From positions 1 to 38,219 of the forward strand of contig JAMCUI010000014.1 of assembly GCA_023379265.1 (NCBI GenBank): 38,219 nt of DNA, in the 5' to 3' direction. The position numbers and the translations under genes were made by a program. Of this stretch, positions 7,984 to 15,389 are shown piece after piece. The stretch's first letter is position 1; the number at the start of each line of letters is the position of its first letter. This DNA comes from Patescibacteria group bacterium. Lineage in GTDB: Bacteria > Patescibacteriota > Microgenomatia > 2-02-FULL-39-11. The notes beneath the pieces are model-generated. The model saw only the letters and a list, made by a program, of their open reading frames with translations. It made no database searches and was not told the DNA's origin.

Positions 7984-8928
7984 TTATGGGTTTTTAGTTT
8001 TAGGTTGAAGATGTGGAGAAAGTAAAGGGATTAGTTTCTCCATTGGCATGCCAATGACATTTGAGATAGAGCCTTTTATATCCGTTATGAAATCTTGCGG
8101 TGGAGTGTCAAGTCCGTGTGTGTGGCCGGGTATATAGACCCCCCCAATTAATTCAATGTACGGAACATTTGATAGAATGTCTTTCATTCTGGGTTGACGG
8201 CATTTGGGACAGTTGAAAAGAGAATAACCGCCAGCAAATCTCGTATAGTTTGTATTCTTAAGATATAATTTGATGTCATCATTTGTTAGTTTGCGAAAAG
8301 TGACAAAGCTGCGGTCAAAAGTCTGCCAAATTTTAAGAGCTGATAAAGCCTCAATATCAATTTTTTCCGACATTGCCTTTTTGTCTTTAGCTGGCAAACT
8401 CTTGATACCGAATTTTTCAGACACGACGTGTTTGTTTAGAATTTGATGTTTTTTGGCGAAGGAAAATCTCTTTTTAGGATTAGGCGTTTTTACGTTTAGG
8501 TCGGTCTTCAAAATTGGTACCTGCGAATTTGCCATTTTAATAATATAGACGGCCGTTATAAACTTATGTTTCCTTCCTGAAAGAGTTTGGAGTATCTTGA
8601 CCGCGTCTCTGTAATCTTTCGGCTTGCCGATGAGTTGATTGTTCAGGATGGCTCCGGAATCAGCAGAAAGAATGATCAGTTGGTCGTTGGTAGTTGGTGG
8701 TTGGTGGTTTGAAGATGGTTTATATTTTTGAAATTTGAAATTTGATTTTTTGATTTTACTCAGCACTTCTTCACCTTTAAGTTTTGCCCGTAATTTCAGA
8801 GTTTCAAGGGGAGTGTTACCGATAATTTTATCCTCATCAAGTCTGCTTGGGATTATTTCAAAGGGGATATTAAGATGTGATAGCAGATCTTTTCGACCGA
8901 TAGATTGGGAAGCAAGGATGAGTCTCAT
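7984..8928 (-). CDS. maf: Maf family nucleoside triphosphate pyrophosphatase with large insertions
   Basis: Maf proteins hydrolyse noncanonical or pyrimidine nucleoside triphosphates. The family start MRLILASQSIGRKDLL begins at the ATG at 8928; a longer frame to 8967 adds an unlikely leader, so I prefer 8928. SADSGAIL with its aspartate, GKPKDYRDAVKILQTLSGRKH and SNVIGMPMEKL are the remaining signature blocks. The protein is 314 residues against about 190-200 usual. Three insertions account for this: a low-complexity segment (KPSSNHQPPTTN) produced by a heptamer array, about 65 residues between the TAV strand and the FRKLTNDDIKLYL block, and about 42 residues after FAGGYSLF. The last contains CPKC and GHTHG. 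Catalytic residues appear kept, so activity is plausible but untested. Confidence 0.85.
   Translation of the reverse strand: MRLILASQSIGRKDLLSHLNIPFEIIPSRLDEDKIIGNTPLETLKLRAKLKGEEVLSKIKKSNFKFQKYKPSSNHQPPTTNDQLIILSADSGAILNNQLIGKPKDYRDAVKILQTLSGRKHKFITAVYIIKMANSQVPILKTDLNVKTPNPKKRFSFAKKHQILNKHVVSEKFGIKSLPAKDKKAMSEKIDIEALSALKIWQTFDRSFVTFRKLTNDDIKLYLKNTNYTRFAGGYSLFNCPKCRQPRMKDILSNVPYIELIGGVYIPGHTHGLDTPPQDFITDIKGSISNVIGMPMEKLIPLLSPHLQPKTKNP
8679..8755 (+). repeat. Heptamer array inside the maf coding sequence
   Basis: On the plus strand the unit GTTGGTN occurs four times in a row from 8679, followed in the same 7-base phase by degenerate units and then two copies of ttgaaat (8728-8741) and related units. 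The array corresponds to a low-complexity insertion in the Maf protein (about residues 58-83), so the enzyme core tolerates it. Confidence 0.8.
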
Positions 8929-9190
8929 ACAGAAGTTGATTATAACCCCTAAGAAGTAAGCGGACAAATTACCGGAAGTGGTGGGGATGGACGGGGGAAT
9001 ATGAAGGGATGTTTAAAAGCTGCGAATTAGCTGAATGAGAATTATGTTCTGGATGGTCCTGTATCACACTTTTTTTCTTCATATGTTCTGACCTGTGACG
9101 GATAAGAGCATGCCAGTCTGAAGCGTTTTGGGACATACAATTTTAGGATACATCAATTGCGGGATTATGAAAAGTAAATTCAGTCTGAGC
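8929..9190. other. Intergenic stretch with no recognised feature
   Basis: Between the maf start and the tRNA-Pro repeat I find no ORF with a recognisable product, no RNA gene and no strong terminator. It may carry the maf promoter on the minus strand, but no convincing -35/-10 pair stands out. Confidence 0.5.
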
Positions 9191-9263
9191 GGCGGGAATT
9201 GAAATTACCTAATTAAATATTAGTCGGGGCGGCGGGAATTGAAATTACCTAATTAAATATTAG
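9191..9263 (-). repeat. Two 40-bp repeats carrying the tRNA-Pro 3' end
   Basis: The segment ggcgggaattgaa occurs at 9191, 9231 and, within tRNA-Pro, at 9271. The full period is 40 bases and the second unit also carries the acceptor-stem sequence cggggc. The copies lie downstream of the tRNA on its own strand. They contain only the T-arm and acceptor side, so they are not functional tRNAs. Confidence 0.85.
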
Positions 9264-9335
9264 TCGGGGCGGCGGGAATTGAACCCACTGCCTTTCGGTC
9301 CCGAACCGAACGTTCTACCGATGAACTACGCCCCG
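9264..9335 (-). tRNA. tRNA-Pro (CGG)
   Basis: A 72-base cloverleaf can be drawn on the minus strand. The acceptor stem is CGGGGCG/CGCCCCG with A73, and the D arm includes GTTCATCGGTAGAAC. The anticodon stem TTCGG/CCGAA encloses the loop TTCGGGA, giving anticodon CGG with G37 as usual for proline. The T stem is GTGGG/CCCGC. CCA is not encoded. Short copies of its 3' end follow downstream. Confidence 0.92.
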
Positions 9336-9410
9336 ATTTTTCAAATATTCAGCAGTTTTCGTATTTTAATTATTCCCATGATAAAATACAAATAGTTTAT
9401 ATCCTTGATT

Positions 9411-9484
9411 GTCCCCGTAGCTCAACTGGACAGAGCAGACCCGTCCTAAGGGTAAGATTGGCAGTTCGACTCTGCCCGGGGACG
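9411..9484 (+). tRNA. tRNA-Arg (CCT)
   Basis: A 74-base cloverleaf has acceptor stem GTCCCCG/CGGGGAC and discriminator G. The D arm is GCTC/GAGC, and the anticodon loop GTCCTAA gives anticodon CCT. The anticodon stem is GACCC/GGGTA with a G-A mismatch at its top. The T stem is GGCAG/CTGCC. CCA is not encoded. It lies divergent from tRNA-Pro, 75 bases away. Confidence 0.9.
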
Positions 9485-9540
9485 CATATTATTATAAAGC
9501 CGTTTTTCATACTCAGAATGTGGGACGGTTAACTTAGCTT

Positions 9541-9559
9541 GACTCTGCCCGGGGACGCA
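9541..9559 (+). repeat. 19-bp copy of the tRNA-Arg 3' end
   Basis: gactctgcccggggacgca is identical to 9468-9486, the T arm and acceptor side of tRNA-Arg, at a distance of 73 bases. It ends where a long hairpin begins. It may be an attachment-site remnant or another case of the 3'-end copies seen in this window. No integrase gene is present. Confidence 0.8.
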
Positions 9560-9590
9560 GAATATCCCGATCAAATCGGGATTTCTGCGT
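9555..9590 (+). terminator. Long hairpin between tRNA-Arg and the sortase gene
   Basis: Arms 9555-9571 and 9575-9590 form a stem of about 16 base pairs with one bulged T (9563) and a three-base loop (CAA). No U-tract follows, because the sortase ATG comes at 9593. It could end tRNA transcription or shape the sortase 5' leader; the sequence does not decide. Confidence 0.55.
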
Positions 9591-9592
9591 AA

Positions 9593-10339
9593 ATGCAAAT
9601 GCCATCACGAAGCGAAAAAATCAAATTCATCGTTATCCGTACGCTCGGAAATTTTTTCCTCCTCTTTTCACTTTTTGGTATGGCCGCCACTTTCGGTCCG
9701 GCTTTCTATATGGAAGTTCTCTACCGGACAAATCTTGCCAGAAACATTACGTATGTTGTTTCTTTTCCTACACCCTCGGTTGCTCCAGGGCATCCTGTGC
9801 CAACAATGATGCCCTCGCCCATTCCAAATGCTGGGAGACCCACGTTTTTTGGTGATTTGACTGGGGGTAATAAGGTGGAAGAGCTTTCCCCCGTATCCGC
9901 GCAGTTTGGGATAATAATTCCAAAAATTGGAGCCAATGCAGCAATTTACCCAAATGTTGATCCTGGCAATCCGGATATATATCTGCCTATACTGAAAAAG
10001 GGAGTAGCGCATGCCGCAGGGACTGTATTTCCCGGAGTAAAAGGCAATGTATATCTTTTTGCCCACTCAACTGATTCTTTTTGGGATGTGGGAAGATATA
10101 ACGCCATATTTTATCTTCTGAAAGAGTTGACCAACGGGGACGAAATAGACATTTTCTATAAGGGTGTAAGGTATGTTTATAGAGTGACAAATCGTCTGAT
10201 AGTTGATCCCACAGATGTCCGTTTCCTGACAGAAGAAACTCCTTATGAACAGCTGACTTTGCAGACCTGTTGGCCGCCGGGAACGACGTTAAAGCGTCTT
10301 CTGGTGTTTGCAAGGCCTGAAAAAGACCTGCTAAGATAA
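9593..10339 (+). CDS. Sortase family transpeptidase (class D/E-like)
   Basis: A 248-residue membrane-anchored cysteine transpeptidase that would link surface proteins to an envelope acceptor. An N-terminal membrane segment (about 12-40) precedes a Pro-rich linker (57-82) and the sortase beta-barrel. The catalytic residues are visible: H158 in LFAHS, C226 in TLQTC and R235 in LKRLLVFA. The signature TLQTCWPP is typical of class D/E-like sortases in CPR and Actinobacteria. ATGs at 9593 and 9599 are both possible starts. No gene here shows a clear LPxTG signal, so its substrates are probably encoded elsewhere or use another motif. Confidence 0.93.
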   Translation: MQMPSRSEKIKFIVIRTLGNFFLLFSLFGMAATFGPAFYMEVLYRTNLARNITYVVSFPTPSVAPGHPVPTMMPSPIPNAGRPTFFGDLTGGNKVEELSPVSAQFGIIIPKIGANAAIYPNVDPGNPDIYLPILKKGVAHAAGTVFPGVKGNVYLFAHSTDSFWDVGRYNAIFYLLKELTNGDEIDIFYKGVRYVYRVTNRLIVDPTDVRFLTEETPYEQLTLQTCWPPGTTLKRLLVFARPEKDLLR

Positions 10340-10371
10340 ATTAGTTGTTATTTGTTTTTTAATTCTTATCT
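10337..10371 (+). repeat. Short heptamer array at the sortase gene end
   Basis: Five 7-base units, including gttgtta and tttgttt, run from the sortase stop into the end of the convergent PEGA gene. They share the TTGTT core with the arrays at 11683 and 18922. Confidence 0.5.
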
Positions 10372-11592
10372 CAAATCTATCTCGTAAAGATTGGGGATAG
10401 ACTGAGGTTTGTAGAAGTTAGTGAGAATGACTAATTTATCTGATGAAGCCCATGGAAAGACAATATCACCCTCAAATGGCCCGGTATAGACAGTACGTAT
10501 GTTACTCCCGTCATAATCCACGATATATATTGAACCTTTTTCTATCAATATGATGTGTTTTGAGTCGGTATACCAGGTGATGGCTTGAGGACTATTTATC
10601 GATTTGGTATCCACTATAAAAAAGTTTTTATCTTCTTTGGTGTCATATATATAATATTTACCTGGAACGATGGAGCGTGATTCCTGCGTAGTATTTGTAC
10701 CAATAAGCGGAGGAACAATAACCTGAGCGAGTGTGGCCGAAGAAGTAGCTTCATAGAGTATCTTTGTGTCGTCAGGGGAAAAACGGATGTCAGAAGCTGC
10801 AGTATGTAAAAATGTGGCTACAAGCGGAGGTAATGAGTCTATAGCCGCATTATCTTTCAGTTTTTGTGTTTCCTGCCAGTCAGTTACAAGAGTCTCCCAG
10901 CTTGATGTAACGTCAGTGGGAAGAATATTAGGATTATCCACATAAATTTGGTAGGCAGAATAAACAGTTTCCATTTTTTCTTCAGTTTTGGAAAATTTCA
11001 AAATAATCTGTTTTTCATCCGGAGACCAGATTATTGATGCATCTTTCCAGATCTCGCTGCCATTTGCCGTATAGATCTGTTTAGGTTCGCTTTGGCCACC
11101 AAGAGGTCCACTTTTAAGGTCCATCACCCAGACTCCTGTTTTCGGCTTGAGACTGGCGCTATAAGAAGCTTCATCTGTAGTGACAAGATAGGCAACTCTG
11201 CCGCCTGTTGAGGAAAGCGTGGGATCCGTGACGCCTGTAATGGTAAGAGCCCGAAGCGACGGGTTGGTGGGAATAAGGAGTGCATCTGCCCTTGTGACTA
11301 CTTCGCCTTGTATACGGATTTGTTTTTCCCATGATTGGTAGCCTTCTTTACCTATGCGCAAGTTGTACCAGCCGGGTAAAAGTGAAATGGAAACATTGGT
11401 GGCTGATGTAAGCTTGTCATTTAGCCAAATTGAAGCACCTTCAGGATAGGAGGTGGCAGATAGTATACCTGTGGGTGTTAGTTCTTTGTCCTGTAGGTTG
11501 AAGCGGTAGCCACGGCTGTAGGCTATGATGCTACCGGCGATAAGAAGGATGAATAAAATTATACCAATTGAGGATAATAATCGTTTTATCAT
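10366..11592 (-). CDS. PEGA-domain protein with a beta-propeller-like region
   Basis: A 408-residue protein with an N-terminal signal anchor (about residues 5-26). A PEGA domain follows (about 42-108), recognisable by SYPEGASIWLNDKLT ... LLPGWYNLRIGKEGYQSW. PEGA domains are small beta-sandwiches common on surface proteins. The rest (about 115-408) shows repeated strand patterns such as IIWSPDEKQIILKF, DIRFSPDDTKILYEA and TWYTDSKHIILIE, as in TolB/WD40-like propellers. Together they suggest an extracytoplasmic binding protein. It is convergent with sortase and divergent from mreB. No enzyme motif is visible. Confidence 0.85.
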   Translation of the reverse strand: MIKRLLSSIGIILFILLIAGSIIAYSRGYRFNLQDKELTPTGILSATSYPEGASIWLNDKLTSATNVSISLLPGWYNLRIGKEGYQSWEKQIRIQGEVVTRADALLIPTNPSLRALTITGVTDPTLSSTGGRVAYLVTTDEASYSASLKPKTGVWVMDLKSGPLGGQSEPKQIYTANGSEIWKDASIIWSPDEKQIILKFSKTEEKMETVYSAYQIYVDNPNILPTDVTSSWETLVTDWQETQKLKDNAAIDSLPPLVATFLHTAASDIRFSPDDTKILYEATSSATLAQVIVPPLIGTNTTQESRSIVPGKYYIYDTKEDKNFFIVDTKSINSPQAITWYTDSKHIILIEKGSIYIVDYDGSNIRTVYTGPFEGDIVFPWASSDKLVILTNFYKPQSIPNLYEIDLR

Positions 11593-11638
11593 GTGGAGAA
11601 TTGATTGTAATTATAACACAGGGATAGTAAAATAGCTT

Positions 11639-11722
11639 CAAAGAACAAAGAACAGGGAATTGTGGATAAATAACGGCTGGAGTTGATTTTTTGTTTACTG
11701 TTATTTGTTAATTGTTTCTTGA
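11639..11722 (+). repeat. Degenerate heptamer array upstream of mreB
   Basis: About twelve 7-base units hold phase from 11639 (caaagaa twice, then cagggaa) to 11722. The last several share TGT or TTGTT (tttttgt, ttactgt, tatttgt, taattgt). The array reaches to within five bases of the mreB ATG, so it must form part of the leader or promoter region. Confidence 0.6.
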
Positions 11723-11726
11723 ATTT

Positions 11727-12755
11727 ATGTTTTTCAAACGTCTTGGAATAGATTTGGGAACAGCCAATTCGCTGGTATATCTGGCGGGTGAAGGCGTGGT
11801 TCTAAACGAACCAACGGTGGTGGCTGTAGCTATTGAAGATAATAGAGTGGTGGCGGTGGGAAATGAAGCAAAAGAGATGCTTGGAAGAACACCAGGCAAT
11901 ATAGTCGCTTCACGACCGCTAAAGGACGGAGTGATTGCCGACTATGTGGTGACTGAGGCGATGCTGCGGTATTTTATCGACAGGGTATGCGGCAAGACCA
12001 GATTTTTCAAGCCTGAAGTGATGATTTGTGTGCCGGCTGGTTGCACCCAGGTGGAAAGAAGGGCTGTTATGGATGCTACTATGGCGGCAGGAGCCCGAAC
12101 TGTATATCTTATTGAGGAACCGTTGGCTGCGGCAATTGGAGCCAAAATTCCCATAGCGCAACCATCAGGTAACATGATAGTGGATATAGGCGGAGGATCG
12201 ACAGAAGCAGCGGTAATTTCTCTGGGTGGAGTAGTAGTCCATAATTCGGTGCGGGTAGCTGGAAATAAACTGGATGAGTCAATCTCCGCATACATAAAGA
12301 AAAAATACAATCTTTTTATTGGGGAAAGGATGGCAGAGGAAGTAAAGATACAAATTGGAAGCGCGCTGCAACCAAGTAGTGCATCATCAAACAAGATGAC
12401 ATGGCCCAAAAAGATGGAGGTGCGCGGACGCGATTCACTTTCAGGGCTTCCCAGAATGATTGAAGTCCTTTCCGAAGAAATTACTACGGCCATACAAAAT
12501 CCTCTTACCAGCATTCTTTCCGCGGTCAAAGGTGTACTTGAAAATACACCTCCCGAACTTGCATCGGACATAATAGATAAAGGAATAGTTTTGTCAGGAG
12601 GAACATCTCTTTTGAGAAATATTGATAAGTTTTTGGTTTTGGGAACAGGAGTACCGGTACATGTTGCAGAGGATTCTCTTTTGTGTGTGGTACGCGGAAC
12701 TGGCGTTGCTTTGGAAAATATAGAATTGTATAAAAGAAGTATTGCAAAAAGATAA
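11727..12755 (+). CDS. mreB: Rod shape-determining actin homologue MreB
   Basis: A 342-residue bacterial actin that polymerises under the membrane and guides cell-wall synthesis. The phosphate-1 loop is GIDLGTANSLVYL near the N terminus. The phosphate-2 motif is IVDIGGGSTEAAVI (about residue 155), and the adenosine motif is GIVLSGGTSLLRNID (about 290). The IEEPLAAAIGA segment is typical of MreB. A TTG at 11712 would extend it by five residues, but the ATG at 11727 matches the family start MFFKRLGIDLGTANS. mreC and mreD are not adjacent. A heptamer array occupies the region just upstream. Confidence 0.97.
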   Translation: MFFKRLGIDLGTANSLVYLAGEGVVLNEPTVVAVAIEDNRVVAVGNEAKEMLGRTPGNIVASRPLKDGVIADYVVTEAMLRYFIDRVCGKTRFFKPEVMICVPAGCTQVERRAVMDATMAAGARTVYLIEEPLAAAIGAKIPIAQPSGNMIVDIGGGSTEAAVISLGGVVVHNSVRVAGNKLDESISAYIKKKYNLFIGERMAEEVKIQIGSALQPSSASSNKMTWPKKMEVRGRDSLSGLPRMIEVLSEEITTAIQNPLTSILSAVKGVLENTPPELASDIIDKGIVLSGGTSLLRNIDKFLVLGTGVPVHVAEDSLLCVVRGTGVALENIELYKRSIAKR

Positions 12756-13030
12756 AATGCCCCATGTAATTTTCCACGAAGTTATTACAACCTATAATGA
12801 TATAAAAGGTTAAAAAATTGTAATATAAATAACAATCTTTCACACGGATGTTTCATTTAGTATATTAGCTTATAGTGATAATGAATTTATCGCTAGAATT
12901 TGGTAGAAAGACAGGATATAATAGCAATTTAGGTTATAAAATAAGGATTAAATCGTGTAGACAAATAGTGTTCAAGGAAGTTTAATAAATATATTAATTT
13001 CCATTCTTAATAACATAAAATAATTATATT
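12756..13030. other. AT-rich intergenic region with an inverted repeat
   Basis: No gene is seen. ATTACAA near 12785 and TTGTAAT near 12819 form seven-base arms around a TATAAT-containing centre. This could be an operator or a weak hairpin, but there is no U-tract. The rest is low-complexity AT-rich DNA. Confidence 0.35.
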
Positions 13031-13906
13031 ATGGGACTCAAAACAAAAAAAATTCTTGACGTTGCGATAACAGTGCAAGAAAAAGATGAAATCCTAGAGG
13101 AAATAAAGAAGTATTTGTCCAAATCCCAAATCCCAAATCCCAAATCCCAAAATAAAATGGTAAATCCTTTGGTAATTTTTACTCCAAACCCAGAAATCAT
13201 AAATTTTGCCCAAAAAAATATATTTTTTAAGGAGGTTGTCAACTCGGCCCAAATTAATATTCCTGATGGAGCGGGGATAGTTTGGGCGCTTAAAAAAAAG
13301 GAGAATATGTCAATTGACAAAATTAGCGGAGCAGATTTCATTTTGGACTTGTGTAAACTGACAGATAAAAAAGGCTTTACAATAGGACTTATAGGAGGTA
13401 AGAATGGAGTAGCACTCAAGACCTCTGAGTGCTTACGAAAAAAATACAAAAAATCAAAAATTGAGGTTTTAGGGGAACCGGATATTTTAGTAGTAAGTAG
13501 TAAGTGTTATGTAACAAGTAAGAGTGATAAATTGCATATTACAAACGACATACTGTACTCTACAAAAGAGAAATCGGAAAAGAAAACGGAAAAATATTTC
13601 GAAAATCTGGTTAAGGAGATTATCAAACGGAGGATAGATACCCTTTTTGTCGCACTCGGTTTTCCCAAACAGGAATATTTTATAGAGAATGTTAAACATC
13701 AAATGTTAAACGTCAAAACTACCAAACCCTTAGTTCTGATGGCTGTGGGCGGAGCGTTTGATTATATCTCCGGATCGGTTCCTAGAGCGCCGTTTTGGAT
13801 GAGGAGAATAGGATTGGAATGGTTATTCCGACTTATTCGTGAGCCATGGAGGATAAAAAGACAAACTGCCGGAGCCGGATTTTTCTTTAGAGTGCTATTT
13901 AGCTGA
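13031..13906 (+). CDS. WecG/TagA/CpsF family glycosyltransferase (GT26)
   Basis: A 291-residue transferase of the family that adds a sugar, often N-acetylmannosamine(uronic acid), to a lipid-linked intermediate in surface polymer synthesis. Family blocks are in order: VIFTPNPEIINFAQ, INIPDGAGIVWALK, GFTIGLIGGKNGVA, DTLFVALGFPKQEYFI and VGGAFDYISGSVPRAPFWM, then GLEWLFRLIREPWR. The usual length is about 240. The excess comes from three low-complexity stretches that coincide with heptamer arrays: SQIPNPKSQN (about 31-40), residues about 153-183, and KHQMLNVKTT (about 222-231). All family blocks remain intact between them, so the protein is probably active. Donor and acceptor are unknown. Confidence 0.93.
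   Translation: MGLKTKKILDVAITVQEKDEILEEIKKYLSKSQIPNPKSQNKMVNPLVIFTPNPEIINFAQKNIFFKEVVNSAQINIPDGAGIVWALKKKENMSIDKISGADFILDLCKLTDKKGFTIGLIGGKNGVALKTSECLRKKYKKSKIEVLGEPDILVVSSKCYVTSKSDKLHITNDILYSTKEKSEKKTEKYFENLVKEIIKRRIDTLFVALGFPKQEYFIENVKHQMLNVKTTKPLVLMAVGGAFDYISGSVPRAPFWMRRIGLEWLFRLIREPWRIKRQTAGAGFFFRVLFS
13121..13148 (+). repeat. AAATCCC heptamer, four exact copies
   Basis: Four perfect 7-base units lie in tandem inside the GT26 gene and encode KSQIPNPKSQ-like residues in front of the conserved IFTPNPE strand. This is the cleanest array in the window. Confidence 0.9.
13487..13563 (+). repeat. Heptamer array in the GT26 gene, second site
   Basis: Units of seven bases (ttagtag, taagtag, taagtgt, tatgtaa, caagtaa) hold phase from 13487 to 13521. 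They continue in a more degenerate form to about 13563. They correspond to the non-conserved stretch after DILVVS. Confidence 0.65.
13691..13718 (+). repeat. Heptamer array in the GT26 gene, third site
   Basis: gttaaac occurs at 13691 and 13705, alternating with atcaaat and gtcaaaa, giving four units of seven bases. They encode the insertion VKHQMLNVK between two conserved blocks. Confidence 0.75.
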
Positions 13907-13916
13907 CTTTTCCTGT

Positions 13917-13946
13917 TTGCAATTCATCTTTCCTTTCCTATACAAT
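13917..13946 (+). promoter_or_regulatory. Possible promoter for the glycosyltransferase block
   Basis: TTGCAA at 13917-13922 and TACAAT at 13941-13946 are 18 bases apart; TATACA at 13939 with 16 is an alternative. The next gene starts at 13984, about 30 bases beyond the expected start site. Confidence 0.4.
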
Positions 13947-13983
13947 ACCCTCAAATAATAGAAATCCATATTTTATTTAATAA

Positions 13984-15174
13984 ATGAAAATCCTTTATCT
14001 TCAAACTTTTCCTTTGTGGGGGTCAGGATCAGGCACCTATGCCAGATATCTGGCAAGCGAGGTAGGACGGCATTTTAAGGTGGCGATGGTTTCGCCTGAT
14101 GACCGCGATATACCAAACGTCAAGCGGTATCCTCTCAAGATGTTTGACCGGGTAGCTTTTACAGGACATCCCGAGTGGCCTGAATGTAAATTGTTTACGC
14201 AGCTGACAAACCACGAGATTACCGAGCTTTACGAGGATTATTTGGATTCGGTGATTGACGCAGTTGAATCCTTTCAACCCAATATTATCCACGTCCACCA
14301 TGCTTTCCCTCTTTCCTGGATTGCCAGGGTGATAAAAGGCATATACCAAATACCATATATTATTACAGTCCACGGTTCAGAGCTGCCTACCGTACAAAAA
14401 GACAGGAGATATGTGGCTTTGACAAGTGATGCCCTGAGGCGTGCCCGAAGGGTGGTACCAAACTCTTTTTGGACAAAGGAATGGCTGTTTAAGATTTTTG
14501 GAGACGAATTCCGTTCACAAGTGAGGGTTATTCCGGGTGGGGTTGACCTGCATAAATTTAATCCCAATTTGAATACATCCGATATTGACAAGAAATACGA
14601 TCTTGCCGGGAAAAAAATTGTACTTTTTGCCGGCAAACTGACTGCTTATAAAGGGGTAAAATATCTGGTCCAGGCAGCTAAAAAGATACCGGCTGAGGTG
14701 ATGATACTGGGAGAAGGCCCAGAAAGGGAAAATCTGGAAAAAAGAGTGGTTGAGATGAAGTTGACTAATGTACAATTTGGAGGCCATTTGGGTACCAGTA
14801 TCGAGTTAAATAAATTCTATAAGCGTGCATCAGTCTTTGTCGCACCAAGTACTTGGGATGAGCCTTTGGGATTGGTGATTTTGGAAGCTATGGCGACAAA
14901 GACGCCGGTTGTTGTGACCAGAAAAGGCGGGATACCACTGGCCGTCAAAGACGGGGTAAACGGCTATTTTGTCCGCCCCAGAAATGCCACGGAAATTGCC
15001 GAAAAAGTGAATCTTCTTCTTAACAATGAAGAAAAAAGGCAAAAGATGGCCGAGAATGCCAGAAAAATTGTCGAACAGAAGTTCTCATGGGAAGCTATAG
15101 CCCATCGTTTCATCCTCATGTATATGAGGTTTTCCTACTTCCCCAAAAATAAGAATCACTCAAATTCAAAATAA
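13984..15174 (+). CDS. GT4 family glycosyltransferase
   Basis: A 396-residue GT-B transferase. The N-terminal Rossmann domain opens MKILYLQTFPLWGSGSGTYARYLASEV and includes IIHVHHAFPLSWIA and ITVHGSELP. The C-terminal domain has VLFAGKLTAYKGVKYLVQA and the donor-binding motif (WDEPLGLVILEAMATKTPVV), the EX7E element of GT4. KGGIPLAVKDGVNGYFV follows. It retains a nucleotide-sugar using fold; the sugar and acceptor cannot be told. It is less similar to the next three genes than they are to each other. It sits first in the block, with a probable promoter in front. Confidence 0.94.
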   Translation: MKILYLQTFPLWGSGSGTYARYLASEVGRHFKVAMVSPDDRDIPNVKRYPLKMFDRVAFTGHPEWPECKLFTQLTNHEITELYEDYLDSVIDAVESFQPNIIHVHHAFPLSWIARVIKGIYQIPYIITVHGSELPTVQKDRRYVALTSDALRRARRVVPNSFWTKEWLFKIFGDEFRSQVRVIPGGVDLHKFNPNLNTSDIDKKYDLAGKKIVLFAGKLTAYKGVKYLVQAAKKIPAEVMILGEGPERENLEKRVVEMKLTNVQFGGHLGTSIELNKFYKRASVFVAPSTWDEPLGLVILEAMATKTPVVVTRKGGIPLAVKDGVNGYFVRPRNATEIAEKVNLLLNNEEKRQKMAENARKIVEQKFSWEAIAHRFILMYMRFSYFPKNKNHSNSK

Positions 15175-15297
15175 TTCTTCTTGGTTTTACCATTTATTTA
15201 ATTACTTTATACTTATAGTTTGATAGCTTATACTGGATGTGTAACTAAAAGTATAATTTGTAGAGACTGAATTTTTCATTATTACCTAAAATAAATT

Positions 15298-15374
15298 AGG
15301 AATTTTCTTTATATGCGAATAGCAATTTTGGGATCAGTTGCGCTTCCGGTACCACCGCCTGCTCATTCGAGTTT
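15298..15374 (+). repeat. 77-bp tandem duplication of the next gene's 5' end
   Basis: The leader and first 18 codons of the following GT gene appear twice. The segment from 15298 recurs from 15375, with the linker ttcgag where the first copy breaks off. The first ATG (15313) reads 17 codons in common, then drifts out of the gene and stops at a TAG about 28 codons in. The second ATG (15390) begins the full gene. It may be a real tandem duplication or an assembly join. Confidence 0.85.
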
Positions 15375-15389
15375 AGGAATTTTCTTTAT

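Noticed and set aside
9191-9559. Boundaries of an integrated element at the tRNA genes
   Set aside because: The copies are only 40-73 bases from the tRNAs, and no integrase or cargo lies between or near them.
12785-12825. Operator or terminator formed by ATTACAA/TTGTAAT
   Set aside because: The arms are short and AT-rich, with no U-tract and no regulator gene nearby; kept only as a note in the intergenic entry.
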